Below, one piece after another: positions 41,301 through 62,400 of a DNA stretch of 64,000 bases (the first letter of the stretch is position 1; each line of letters begins with the position of its first letter). Where the stretch lies: contig CM072885.1 of assembly GCA_037013685.1 (NCBI GenBank), forward strand, positions 69,481,785 to 69,545,784. Direction: 5' to 3'. The DNA comes from Acridotheres tristis. Its lineage: Eukaryota; Chordata; Aves; Passeriformes; Sturnidae. The translations under genes were made by a program, and so were the position numbers. Under the pieces are notes generated by a model that had not been told where the DNA came from, did no database searches, and worked only from the letters and a program-made list of their open reading frames with translations.

Positions 41301-44300
41301 AGGAGAGCAGCTCCCAGGCTTTGTGTCCCCCCACAGCTGTGGTCCACCTTCCACGAGAGATCCCTGGTGAAGGAGGCGTGCCAGAAAACACTTGCTGCCC
41401 TCCAGCTCGATTATTTGGATCTCTACCTGATGCACTGTCCCATGGGATTCAAGGTATTTAAGTGCTGGGATCCATCTGTCAGGGCTCTGCCCCTTTTGCC
41501 TTTGGGACCAGACACGTCTTTAATCCTCTGCAACGAGGACTGTTGGTAAAGCTCATTAGCACATAATGATGAACCTCTGCAGGGAGAGTCCAGGAGCAAA
41601 GGTAAGCTCATGGCTGATTAAATTAGGTCTTGTATTACAAAAAAACACTTTATTTTTCTCTACACAGCGTTTTCAAGTCATGGATCAAATTACCATCTGT
41701 GATATCACACACTTCTGTTTAACTACACACCCGTGACTCTAACTCCATCACTCAAATTTCTCCAAGGCTTCAGGTCAAAAGCAGTGTTTTCCAGGGAGTC
41801 AGTGCCAGAAAGCACAGAAAGCTCAAAAACCCCCAGGTTTCTGGGATCCGACATCCATCCAGATCACATTCCTCTTAGAGTGTGGGGTTTGGCTGCCATT
41901 TCCTTATCAAAAATCAAACATGCCAACTACTTAGTTCTGATTTTTCTCTTCTCTCTTTATGCCCAGGGTAAATAAATCCTGGTTTCTCCATCGTGTCACC
42001 TCCCAACCTGAGGCTCACAGAAATGCCTGCCCTTCCTCTGCCTGCAGGACAGAGTCTCAAGGGACAGATTTTCTTGAAGATTTTTCTGTTGGCTACTCGT
42101 GTCTCACCCCATCACAAACATTAAGTCTGGATATCCAGCTCAGTGCCTCCAGCTCCACTCACCCAAATTTCTTAAGTCCTTATAATTCAACTGACCTCAA
42201 TGTTGTTTTTGTGCTGATAGGCAGGAGAGGAGCCATTTCCTGCAGATGGAAGTGGCATGATCATTCCCAGCAATACAGATTTTCTGGATACGTGGGAGGT
42301 ACGTTCGTTTACAGGCCAAAAATATCTCACTAGATTGAAATAACAGCCTGAAAACTCCAAGCTTTCCACTGTGGGAATTGTTCTGAGAGAATTTCTAACA
42401 CAAAGTATTCGAGATTGTTGATTTCTCTGTGTCCTTGGGCTCCTTTTTGTGTCACTGTGCCAAAATTTAGGTATTTTTATATCTACTGCTTACTAAACTG
42501 GCTGGGTTGGCATGACAAGAGGAAATCTGACTGTGTGTGTACCCTGCAGTGGCTTGAGCTAACAAGTGCTGCTGCTCTCATCCCTACCCCACTCTCTGGG
42601 CAGTTTTTGGTGGCTTTAGTTGTAGCCATGCTCATCTCTAGTTGCTGTCCAAACCCCAGGAAAGCCAACATGCCCATGGCCAATGTACCAGAGCACCCAA
42701 ATTTGTGTCTCTAGAAGGCAGTGGCACTTGGCCCAAGTCCTTTCTAAGCTCTGTGTGCAGCACAGGCTGTGTGGGAGGCCAAGCTCAGGCACAAGTTCAA
42801 ATTTGGGCTTCCTTCCCCTTCCACTGTGTGCTCAGCACAGCCACACCAAAAGCAGAAACTCACCAGAGAAACTCAGAAGAATTCACTGATGCTTTTTGCC
42901 TTCTGTCAGATGAAGGATAAGACACATTTTTATTGTTAATTTGAAAGAAAGAAGTGGACATTTCAGGCTGCTGCTTATGGCAGCAACTTCAAATGAAAAT
43001 TATTTCTGCTTTGGAACAAGGGTATCTCCTGCTCTAAACGCTGGTAGTAGATTATTTTCCCTTGTTTCTTTTCTGCTGGATGTGACAATCTAATTAGGGC
43101 TGTCTGGCTGTTTTATTGCTCATTAGTGTGAAAGAAAATAGGTGATGGAAGGGGAACACAGTGCTGCTTATCCTATAATCCAACTGCTAAATGGTACATC
43201 TCTCCTGGGAAATTAATCAGCCTTGATCACCAGTATCCATCCTGTTCCAGCTCGTAACAGCTCCTTGGTGAACTGCTCTGTTCCAAAGAAGGTGCTTGCT
43301 ATTATGGGATGGTTATTTGCTGAGCTGAAGAATTACCCTAAAAGAATCTCATTCATCTATGTGAAGAGCTGCCTGGGCATAGTATTTTAAAATAGTCATA
43401 TTTTACTGAAATAATAATAGTTTAGGAATTGGGTGAATATTTGCTGTTGTTTGTCTCTAAGGTGACACATGATGTGAGATCCTGACTCTGGCCAGAGCCC
43501 CACTGTTCATGCACTGTCCAGCCAGGAAGATTTTTACCACTGAACTTTTTGTGTGGGCATTTTTTCCATATAAAAATGAAAGAGCTGAAGAGGAAGTGTG
43601 GTTCTGTGGTGTTTGTAGGCTATGGAAGAGCTCGTGGATGTGGGAATGGTGAAAGCTATTGGAGTCTCCAACTTCAACCACAAACAGATCCATCAGCTCC
43701 TGAGCAAACCAGGCTTAAGACACAGACCTGTAAATAATCAGGTAAATTGTCCTCCAGCTCCTCAGTACTGACTTCACACTTGTCTGGGCTATTGTACTGC
43801 TCGGAACAGCTCTTAAAAAACCCCTTAAAATCCCCACACTTGCAAAAAGAATCACCTTTTCAAAGCTGATGTGGCACGTGGTAGTCACCATAGTGATGCT
43901 AAACCTTGAAGTATCTTCTGCTTCTCAGAGGTGAAAGCTAATTTTAATTTTTTTTTTTTTTTTTTGAGATTGAGAGCCACCCCTATCTTCCTCAGGAAGA
44001 GCTGATTAATTTTTGCCAATCCAAAGGGATCTCTGTCACTGCATATTGTCCCCTTGGAGCACCCAACTGGCCAAGGCAAGAATATTTTATGAGATTTCTT
44101 TCTTAGATGTAGATTGGAGTCAGTGCACTAAACCAGTCTTAGGATGTGGATGAAATCTCAAAGTAAAACTGTAATTAGAGAAAGATTTACTAATTCATTA
44201 AAAATCACACCCACAGAAACCTCACACTTACTGTGATATTCAGTCCACTACAGTTTATATTTTGAAGAAAAAGGATCAATTGGTTGATGAAAGCAGAGAA

Positions 44301-46835
44301 TTCTTAATTAATTCTGAGCTTTGGTGAGCTTATTAAACATGTAGGAGAATTTCTGAACTAAAAAAAAACCCCACCCACAACAAACCAAACAAAAAACCAA
44401 AGCAGCAGATGCTTATGAAAATAGCAACTTTCCAGTCCTGCTGGGATAAAGAGATCCAGTTTTTAAACAGATAAGTTGCAGAAATTTTGCTTTTACTCCC
44501 CTCTTCGTGGCTTTCTCTGACCCAGGACAGGGCATTTGCCAGAGCAGCTGTGCTTGTAAAGGACAAAATTAAATTCTTGGGATCTGGATCAAAGAAATTC
44601 CCAGCCTGATTTCAGGCTGGACATAAGTGTGTTATAGTGACCTGTTTTTACTAGAAACTACAGACTCTTTTCATGTGCTCATGAGAAAGAATTCCTCCAT
44701 TCATGGAAAGAATGAAGGCAGGAACTGAAGTAACAAGATGTTAAAGTGTGTAAGATGGTGCTTTTTTAATGATTGAAATAATATTCTTATGATACAAGGC
44801 TTGAGGGAGAAGACAATGGGTCATTCAACTACTGAAGCCTGTTTTTTTTTTTTTTATTTTCACAGGTCCAAGCCTGACCATATTTCCCTTCTTGATGATC
44901 CTCAAATTAAGGAAATTGCACTCAAGCATAACAAAACCCCAGCTCAGATTAATACTGGTCAGAGTAATTTTCCTGTATTTTATAAAGGAACTATTTACAG
45001 AGGTATTATGGAATAATAATATGGAGTTCCAGCTGTGTCTTGTATGTAGTTTAATATTTTTGAAAAATATTCCCTCTACCTTAGTTTTAGTGATGGACAG
45101 CAGATTATTAAGTGCAATAGGGGCTGCCTCTCCACACAGCATCCCTGCCAATCCTGAACTCTTGCTCAATGCACTCCCTTGTTGTCATCTCTGCCTCAGA
45201 GATGGATAAGGATTTAATGAGCTCATGTGATAATTAGGAATGGTTTAGGTAATGTTTCTCCTCTGTCAACCCTCCCTGATTACCACTAGAGCTGCTCTGT
45301 GTAACCATGCAGGCACCTTTGGTTTTCAGCTCTCTGAAGACAGGCACCACTTCTCATGTGTAAATTCCCTTTGTTTTCCTGCAGGTGCTTATCCGGCTCC
45401 AAATTCAAAGAAATGTGAGTGTAATTCCCAAATCTGTCACTCCACGGAGGATTGAAGAAAATTTTAAGGTAAGATGGTACCTTACAGTCATTAATGATGT
45501 TAAACTACAGGAAAAAACCCCACTCTGCCAATGGCACAAACCACCCCCCTCAAACTCTGAACCAGCAAAACCTTTGTCAGATACCACACAAATTATTACT
45601 TTTTTATGAATACAAAAAGTCACTTTGAAAGTAAAGACCCATGTGTTCATTAGAACACATCAGGTAAGAGCCAAACCCCTCCTGATGCAGGTTAGCAGCA
45701 CTGGAACCTCACACATTTATTCACTGCTCTCCCTGCATGGGTGCCTGCTGCACACCTCCTGCTGCTTCAGCCCACTTTGGGTATTTTTCTGCAAATAAAC
45801 CTCCTTTTCTCACTGCAAGCTGAAGTAACCCAGCTGTCTGGGACCTTCATGCAGGTGTTTGACTTTGAAGTGGCTCAGGAGGACATGGAGACCCTCCTTG
45901 GATTTAAGAAGCGCTATCGCATCTGTGCCTTAAGCGAGTGAGTACCTCATCTTCCTCCTCCTCCTCATCCTCCTGGCTTCAGCAGGACTGGCTATCCACT
46001 GGAGATCCTAACAGACACTCTTTGATAGCCCCACTCAATAATGGACCACTGGAAATCCTCTTAACACTCTTTGACAGCCCCACTTAAAAATGAAAAGAGA
46101 GGGAGCCGTCGCCAACAGCTGGGCACATCTGCTGGAACCTCACACTTGGATTTATGAGAGCATTGCCCATCCTCTACAGGTTGGGAAAATTGGGATTTCT
46201 GCAGGCACAGTGTTCTAAAGATATCCTGTACTGGATGCATACCAAACTGCTGTCTTAAAATCAAAATCAGCTGGAAATTCCAAAAGAAATAAACAGCTAT
46301 CCCCCCCTCCCCATTTTCTTTGTCTCCTTTACATAAGGGACAGTCAGAGTAAATAAACTCCATTTTAAGAATGAGAGTTGTAAGTTTTTTTTGAAGGCAA
46401 GAGCTGTGCCTATGTACTCCTGCCAACGTTATTAAGGCAGTGCCTTGATAACAGGCTGGTTACAGACTCACCAAGATTTGCATTTTATTCAGTTTTCCCA
46501 GGTCACCCACTTGTCTAAGAGCAGGCTGGGGGGGCTTGGGAGTTCCCAAGAGAGAGCTTTAATATCTCAGGGAACTTTGGAAATTTCAGCTGAGCAAAAG
46601 ATACATTATCCTGTGAGAAGGAGGTCACTGATACATGTGAAGGTCACAGAGAATTTGCTTCCCCTGCCCTGGGTACACTAAGCAGACACACATGCTTTTA
46701 ATGTATTTCAGTTTTAATTCTTTCACCAGGGAAAAAAAAAGCTTTTCCTTTAAACTAGATCCTTAAAATGTTTTAATCATGCTCTCTTTTTCTAGATGCA
46801 AAAATCACAAGGACTATCCTTTTACTGAAGACTGA
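38351..46835 (+). CDS. Aldo-keto reductase family 1 member B-like, plus-strand paralogue with an abnormal splice donor
   Basis: AKR1B proteins are cytosolic NADPH-dependent reductases of aldehydes. Ten exons match the AKR1B pattern: 38351-38416, 40546-40713, 41337-41453, 42221-42298, 43619-43741, 43969-44075, 44866-44947, 45385-45468, 45855-45937 and 46796-46835, giving 315 aa (human AKR1B1 316). The catalytic tetrad is present: Asp44 and Tyr49 ([15 protein letters not shown]), Lys78 (LFIVSK) and His111 (LMHC). The Trp after that His in AKR1B1 is Cys112 here; the usual CHPYL is SHPYL; the C-terminus ends PFTED. Intron 6 begins with GC (CCAAG/GCAAGA). Exon 7 should end at 44947, but the next bases are ATTAAT, so the donor is AT, not GT. 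All exons still keep frame. Reading through would end the protein at a stop near 45016, after about 288 residues. It may be a functional gene with a rare splice site, a recent pseudogene, or contain a sequence error. Confidence 0.85.
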
Positions 46836-47115
46836 TACAGACATCAGCTTCAGATCTTCCAGGGATCCAGACCCCTTTATTGTTATTTCAAGCAATTTGC
46901 AGTACTTTGTGTATTAATTCATGATAAAAGAGGAATATATATTAAAAAAGGGGAGAAGGTACCTCACAGGCATTCTGAAGATTCATCTTTGAACATGGAT
47001 ACATTTGCTTCTCTTTTTATCAGCCAGTTATATCAGTCCTTTATCTGCTCTTGTAACACAACTTCCAGTTGCAGTAAAGTATATATTCTCTAATTTAGTA
47101 ATGATAATGAAATTG

Positions 47116-47121
47116 AATAAA
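47116..47121 (+). terminator. Candidate polyadenylation signal of the plus-strand AKR1B gene
   Basis: AATAAA 281 bases after the stop codon. An earlier ATTAAA near 46938 and a later AATAAA near 47285 are alternatives. Confidence 0.4.
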
Positions 47122-47299
47122 TCCATATATTTGGATTAGGAAAAAGCAGTCTTTTTCAGGAATTACAATTATGACAAAGTTCTCTAAATTTCAAATATCT
47201 GACTCATTATGTTTTTGGATAAAAGGGTAATACATACACTATATTTTAATTATCAGTTCAAGACAATCTCTTTAACATCTTAAGAATAAAAAGATCTTA

Positions 47300-50200
47300 A
47301 TGACATGACATGCTGCTTGAGATACTGAGTTCAGTAATTTCAGTGTAACAGACTGAAAGGTCTTTAGGGGACACTGCTGAAACATGATTCAGGAGATCTT
47401 TTCTTAATGAGCTTTCCTATTTATGAACTGCTAAAAACTAATAAACTACTAGGAGATTTGTGTGTTTGGTTTATAGTATCTGCAAGAGTATATAAATACT
47501 GCCTTTATCAGTAGAATGGCTGCAGCTGACACTGTGAATCTCTCCTAGAAAATCCAAAGTCTGATAAAGGAGACACACAGGAATTATTTTGTTTGGCAAC
47601 TGTCACATTTAGCAAGCAGAAAAGCTGGGCAGCTTCACAGAAGCCAACAGTAGATTTTCACTCCCCTGTACTGTTCCTTGGGTACTGTTTGCTTGTGTTT
47701 TGACTCAAAGGATGTCTCTGGTTAAAATAAAGAAAAGTCAGTGCTGCTGCAGCCCATGCAGCAGTTTAATGAGGTGTCTGTAAATCAAGAGCTGCTCTTA
47801 AGCTCTAACCCTTCACTCAAAACTCCTGTACTTGCTTTAGGCTCTTGGAGCCCAGCTCCAAGCTCAGCACTGCATGCAGAGAGAAGGACAATTCTGTCAT
47901 TAAGGTTCAGGACTAGGATACACACTTTATGGCCATCCTTTTCCAACTGATTTTTCTTTGTAGTTGATAAAGGAAATGATGACATATCTTTGAGCTACTT
48001 CACTTTTCCAAGATGTTTGAGTAACAGGTGCCCAAGAAACAACAGAGCAAATTCCCATCAAATTTAATTTCCTACAGCAACTCTTCTAAAGAAAGAGGTC
48101 TGAAAAAAACAAAAAACCCACTCTCAGGAATTGACACTGAACAGTTATAATGCAGTATATGGACAGGAAGGTGCCTGTAACAGGCATTCTCTTTTTTTCT
48201 CCTCCTGAACCTGCTACATTTAAAAGGCCAGTTGCAGGTTATCATCCCGGATGCAATTAGAAAGTGAATTCTGTGGAAGGTGCTCTGCTCCCAAATATTC
48301 AGCCTGTGGTCACTTGTCAATCTACAGCAGCAGCAATACCCACTTAAGGCTGTAGCACACAGTCATCTTGAAATATTCTCTACTTCACAGGAATTTTCTA
48401 AACCACATTCCAATTTAATCACAGCTATCAGACTTGAAGCTATTTACAGGATGTTTATAGACTGTGGCAGGCAGGAAGTCAGACTAGATGATCACAGTAG
48501 CCATATAATAATAAAAAATTCAAAACAAGTTAGAAGCCAGAGATTGTGTGTTTGTTTCAGAGACAATAGATCTTTTTCAGCTGCAGAGACTTTAGCAAAG
48601 GTAAAAGGAGAAGAATTTGGGTGGTGTCAGTTACTGGGAAATAAAGCCCCCCTGTTTTGCAGCAGAGCCACAGCCCTATTTACAATGTGAATTCTAGAAG
48701 GGAGAGCAAGCACAGCCCTGAGCCTGCTGCCAGGAGCTGTATGGAAAGGTTTCTAATATCCCAAATTAATTTTCAGTCTCCATCAGCTGTGCAGCAGTGC
48801 TCTCACACCAAAGCCACACATACATGGCTCCTAGTCAGCAGCAACAACATTATCTGTGCCAGTGAGCCCAGTAAAATGAAAACCTTAGCTTAGCATTTTG
48901 TCTTTGGATGAACTCCACAATAAAAAGCTGAAGTCATGGGGCAACACATTGTGATACATTCTGGTACAGTCAAGCCTCATGAAAAGTTCCAAAGGGCTGG
49001 GTGAAAGAAGTAAAATGTTATGTCCCTGTTTTGGAGGGAAAAGTGGATAATACAGGTAATGAACAACAGGTAAAAATTCAAAACTCTGCTGATCATCACT
49101 GCTCAAGTTTTCCATCTACTGTAATTCCAAGCTCTCTCACACTGAGGTAAACATTGTTCAAAAGCAAACTGAAAGAGAAGTCAGTCAGGTACAAACCTAT
49201 TCCATGAACTTTTTGCAAGCAATCCTGCACAAGAAGTACTGGTCCTTGCCTTCCTCTGAATCTTAAAAGAAGACTTGCAGAAGACTGATTGGGATAATCA
49301 CTGGCCTAGGAAGAAGTTATACAGATGGCAATAAGAGTAAGACTTTCCTTGATCTGACACCAGTACAAGGAGCTGTGCCAGATGTTGATCAAATCTGGAA
49401 CAGTTTCCAAAATGTGACTGGAAATAAACCAGTTGTTATTCCCTCCACTGTAAAAACCAGCAGAATCAAATTAATCTATCAGTATCTATCTTAGATTAGT
49501 AAGAGATGGCAATTCTTCACAAACTGTGAGTGTGAAGCATCATTCCCTTGGAACATAACAGATTCAAAAGGTAACTGAACAAAGTTAACTGATGGCTGTT
49601 AAACATAAAAGAACATAAACTGCTGTCAGAATATTTAAATAACACTCTGCTGCAATACTCAACTTACTCATCTTCAGCAAATTATTTTGACCACAGCTGG
49701 AGACAAGATGCTGCAATATGTAGATACTTGGTCTGATTCAGTTCAGCTGCTCTTATGAGCAGCTACCAGCTGGCTTGTAATCAGGCCTGTTTCAGTTTAG
49801 AATAGCTTGATTTTGCAATCACCTTTCTTTCTTAAGAATTCAGAAAAAAAAAAAAAAAATTGAGTTTTGCAGATGTTTGCACTAGTGGTCCTGTACCATG
49901 CACTTTAACAAGTTAAAATGCAAGACCAATGAGGCTTATTTAATAGTTTTAAGAGCTGCCTCACAGGTAAAATAAACAAGGTGCTGCTAGAACAAGACAG
50001 GGCTCTGTATTTTAATGAAACTGAGGACAAGGCAGAGGGAGGGATGACAAATAGTTACTGACAGTTTGTAGATGACACACTAGGGGAGTACTAAGTGACT
50101 GAAATGAAAATAATTTGTCCCAAGTTAACTCTTCTGTGCCTCAGTTAAGCAAGAGACTCTAGATTTCTAGTTGTATCTTCAACATAGTGAATAAAGATTA

Positions 50201-53200
50201 AAATCCAAAGACAGGATTTTCTTTTCCTATTTTGAATACTGTAGTTTCCTGTGCCCCAGTTTTCATAGCTCTGAAACAAGTGTATTCCATAGCATTTGTG
50301 CAGTCTTGTGAGCTCAGCAAGAAGAGAGATCCTGTCTCCTTTTTCCCTGAGGGAAGCAAACACCAAATTAGAGATCATATGGAAAGTGATTCCAGCCAGG
50401 CAGGCCTGTGTATTTGTGCTCCAATACCAGAAGTAAAGCTATTTTCTCTCAAAGGAATAGCCACTGCAACCTGAAACAAACATGCTGTGTCTGTCACACT
50501 GTGCTGTCCTACCTTCAACCAGCAAGTTACTTCTTGTATCTTCTGCTACACAAAAAAACTTGCAAAAATAGTATCTTGCCTTCTCTAAAGAGATAATTGC
50601 TGATTTTCTTTACCTGTTTTCCCTGAAAGATCAGTTCCCCATCGTTCTTTGCTACAATAGAAATAGATCTATCCTGTGAGAGTCATTTTCTTTCAAACAT
50701 GAAATAAAGGCCTGCTAATCTGCTATCACTTGGAGCAGTGAATGCAGCTGGAAGTGAAACAAATTTTGTGCAAGTACTGATTTTACCAGTTCCAAGGACG
50801 TGGGTTTTTTTTGTTAGCTGCTCTTAATCTTTCCTTAGGCTGGGAATCCTCTTCCCAGGGTGTGCTACAGTATCACACTAGCTCAGCTGCTGCAGCAGAG
50901 TCCCCAGAATGTCAAGGAAGAGGCTGACGAGGTGGAGCTGAACTACAAGTTCTTAAATTAAGAACACAAAACAAAACACAACCAACTTTTCATTGGAAGA
51001 GCTACAAGACTGTATTTATCCTTAAAAATGTCTTTGATCAGAAACCCAGAGATCTGTCAAATCACAATAGAAAAACAAATGCTGTGAACAGTTTCAGCAG
51101 GAAGAGCTCAGTTAGCAGGAATGCTGAGCTCCGGATATTGAGCTCTTTGATCTTTCCACTTTACCTTTTAGGAGATGAAAGGAAATCTCTGCTCTTGTAG
51201 GCAGAGTATGGCACAAGCATGGGGGTACAACCGTTTTACTGTAACAATTCTTAGACTGAAGGCAGACTGCCTCTTCCTCTATCTCAGCCTTCATTAGCTC
51301 TACCCTTGGAGGAGCAATCCAAAGCCATTGAGGATGACAGGGTTTCCTGTCACTCCCTTCCCGTGCTTTGACAACAGCCCGTGCATCATTACCCCTGCAC
51401 TCAGGTGCTTCTCTGTTTACCCTCAATCCTCACTCTGACACTTCACCAACATCCAAGCCCTCTGCCGGCTGAGTGCTGCACTGTGTCCCAGTGTGACCCT
51501 TTCCAAATTCCTTCCCACTAAGTCACGCAGTGAAATACAGAGAGAGCCTGTTACAATGCCACTGCGCACCCCGAGTGCTCGCTGCTCTCCCTTCTGCCGT
51601 GCAGCAGTCCCTCTCCAAGCTGTCTCCAGTAAAATTCCTACTTGCAGAATGGAAAATTTCAGGCACAAACTTTATGAACGTTACAGTGAAATGAAAACAG
51701 AGGAAGCTAACAGAACCTGATGTACTATTCTGGAAACCCTGACCCTCGATGTAACTTCTGGCCAGAACACACTTGTCACAAAAATGCTATTTGCAAGCAA
51801 GTCAACATTGCCCCAAACAGTTTTCTGTCACAGCTCAGACTAAGCAAAGAACATCACTCTTCTGGCTCCTTTTTAGATGCCTTAGGGCTTTTGTTTATCA
51901 CATTAAGGATTCCCAAAAACACACACAGAGCTGAAGCTTTCTGTATATGCTTTTAAGCCCAGAATTTAAAGTGATTTACGATCAATTTATATTAGAAGAG
52001 TCAGCATTAGAAGAGCATATTGCTTCAAGTCAGACATTGATTCTCTCCTCCTCGTATTTTAAGTTAACCCAATCTTATCTGTTCAGACTATTGTAAATTA
52101 TTGTGACCAAAAACACGTTGCATGCTAATTCTGGTCTCAGCATTACTAAAAAGATTTTTAAAAATACTTGAAAAATTTCTAATAAATACTAACCATTACA
52201 TTGAGAAAGCAGATTTTTTTCTGCAATTTTCAATTCGTATGACTCCTTAGTCAGACTCCTTTTGATGAGAACCAGGAAACAAACCACCTATTTCACAAAT
52301 ACCTTTGATATCAACTTGCCTTCATGCTACATTTTAACCTGGCCAAGTTCACTTTAAGGTTTGCTATGCAGTTATGGAATCACAATCCCACATTTACCAT
52401 TTAGATTGACTTGGCCCTGGTCTCTCCCATCAGTTCAGAGAGAACCCCCCCTTTCTGCCAGGCCAACACAACCTCCTCAGAGGGACCATTCACATCCCAG
52501 ATCTACTCAGACATCTAAAAAACTCTCACAGGGATATACAAGAAAGCCACCCAACATTAGCCACTGCTTTTACCTGCTTTGTGAACAGCCTTGAGCAGCT
52601 CTCAGGTGGCAACAGCTTTAAAACCACTACATGCAAGTATTGTGAAAACCATAAAGGCACAAACACTTCACAAAGCAGAAGTTCAGTATCAGCCTATTTT
52701 TCTGTGCTCCCTGAACAAAGAATTAAGCTTCTGATCTGCTAGCTCAACGACACAGGATTTTCTCAGAAACCCACTTTTAATATATTTGCCAATGGGATCT
52801 GGTACAAGCACAGAATTCCTTCCTGCATCCTGTGCTCCCCTGCTGGAGAGGGCAAGTTTTCCACTGCTTATTAAAGCAATCCCAGAGGATGCTGTGTAGG
52901 CTTCAAGTGTTCAGTGGAGTTAAGTTTTCTACCAGCAAAAGTATACTATCAACCTCAGTAAAATAAAAACTGAATTAAACATGACTCTATTGGTTGTCAG
53001 AACCAAAACAATTCTATTTAAAGAGAGACACAAACAAATTCATTAGGCACAAGCTCAACCATGAGAACAGCAGGCAGCTCCCAGGGCACACGTAAGAAGT
53101 CAACATCAACAGATGATTTTGTGGGGGATGGTAACTTTCCTTGCTTTTGTGTAATCTCTAGAGACAGCTGACAATATACAGCTGCTCCAGCATTACTACC

Positions 53201-53250
53201 ATTAGAGCATTGCTGAAATAACCATCTCATTACACACAGTAATGAAACTG
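47300..53250. other. Intergenic sequence between the convergent AKR1B genes
   Basis: About 6 kb of AT-rich sequence with only short frames lacking splice context or recognisable domains. Items seen: an old CR1/L3-like tail (about 48436-48510), a poly(A) run near 49845-49859, and no clear gene. It may include alternative 3' UTR ends of the two flanking genes. Confidence 0.5.
48436..48510 (+). mobile_element. Ancient CR1/L3-type LINE tail
   Basis: The phrase 'caggaagtcagactagatga' followed by 'tcacagtagcc' resembles the 3' end of old amniote CR1/L3 elements, which read 'gaggtcagactagatgatc'. It is short and diverged, so the call rests on this block alone. Confidence 0.4.
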
Positions 53251-53253
53251 TAT

Positions 53254-53259
53254 TTTATT
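53254..53259 (-). terminator. Candidate polyadenylation signal of the minus-strand AKR1B gene
   Basis: TTTATT on plus, AATAAA on minus, about 565 bases after the stop at 53823-53825. Other hexamers further out cannot be excluded. Confidence 0.35.
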
Positions 53260-53822
53260 ATAAGCAAAACAGCTTTCATATCACAAAGAAACCAGGATCT
53301 ATACACTTTTCAAAGAGCTACCCATGTAGAAAACACTTAGAAATCAACTTATAATTCCAATTAGAGAGAAAAAGGCATGGAGTGTTACAAAGAAACAGAA
53401 CCAACCCCAAAAATAATCAGAAAAAAAAGCAGACCTCATTATGCAGCATCTGCCAATATCCTGGTCCTTCCAGACAATAATAGTCACTAGCTCCAAATCA
53501 CAGTATTCCAAAATTAAAGTGATTGCTTGTTCAAACTTGCTCAATGCTTTCTGCTTACCAATTCCAGACTTGCTGTTTGGCAAAGAAAATCTACTAATCC
53601 ACACAGTGTGCTCTTCAGAACCATTTCAGCATTTCCTTCTTCCAAAAAAGCAAACAGCACAAAGTCACAGAGTACATATACTGCATCTTTGTGAGGAAAA
53701 AAAGAAGGAAAAAAAAAATGGGGGCGTGGAGGGGTGTCTGATGCAGTGAAAAAGCTACACAGAACTCATAGGCAACAGCAGAAGCTTATCTGGGAAGCCT
53801 GGAGAAAGGCAGGAAACCATCT

Positions 53823-61746
<7,924 letters not shown>

Positions 61747-61780
61747 GGCTGCACACCGCGGCTACAGCCCAACCCCGCGC

Positions 61781-61790
61781 CTTTAATAGC
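61781..61790 (-). promoter_or_regulatory. TATA-like box of the AKR1B10-like gene
   Basis: On the minus strand GCTATTAAAG lies about 35-44 bases upstream of the ATG at 61746, inside a CpG-rich stretch. This implies a very short 5' UTR if it is used. Confidence 0.45.
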
Positions 61791-61865
61791 GAGCGGAGCG
61801 GAGCCGGGCCCGCCCCGCCCGGAGCGGCGCCGGGCTGTGGGGGCGGCGCCGGGCCCGGGGATGAG

Positions 61866-62400
61866 GAGCAGGCCGCGGGTCCGGCTCTGTGCCGGGGGAT
61901 CGGCTCGGCCCGGCTCGGCCCGGCTCGGCCCGGCTCGGCTCGCAGCCCCCGGGTCCGGCTCTGTGCTGGGGGATCGGATCGGATCGGATCGGATCGGCTC
62001 GGATCGGATCGGCTCGCAGCCCCCGGGTCTGGTCCCGTGCTGGGGGATCGGATCGGATCGGATCGAATCGGCCCGGCCCGGCCTGGCCCGCAGCCCCCGG
62101 GTCCGGCTCTGTGCTGGGGGATCGGATCGGCCCGGCTCGGATCGGCCCGAAGCCCCCGGGTCTGGTTCCGTGCCGGGGTATCGGATCGGATTGGCCTGGC
62201 CCGGCCCGGCCCGCAGCCCCGAGTCTGGCTTCGTGCCGGGGGATCGGCTCGGATCGGCCCGAAGCCCCCGGGTCTGGTTCCGTGCCGGGGGACTGGATCT
62301 GGTTGGACCGGCTCGGATCGGCCCGCAGCCGCCGGGTCTGGCTCCGTGCTGGGGGATAGGATCGGCCCGGCCCGCAGCCCCCGGGCTCTGTGGGACGGGC
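61866..62400. repeat. GC-rich ~60-75 bp tandem repeat upstream of the AKR1B10-like gene
   Basis: Eight or nine units of 'gcagcccccgggtctggttc' plus 'cgtgctgggggatcgg', separated by a variable number of 5-bp GGATC/GGCTC/GGCCC pieces, so the array has two nested periods. It begins about 120 bases upstream of the AKR1B10-like start codon, inside the CpG-rich promoter zone. Long open frames on both strands (up to 333 codons) come from the absence of AT-rich stops and are not genes. Confidence 0.92.

Noticed and set aside
44948..45384. A U12-type AT-AC intron as explanation for the AT donor in the plus-strand AKR1B.
   Set aside because: The bases after the exon are ATTAATAC rather than ATATCC, and the acceptor is CAG, so the minor-spliceosome signature is missing.
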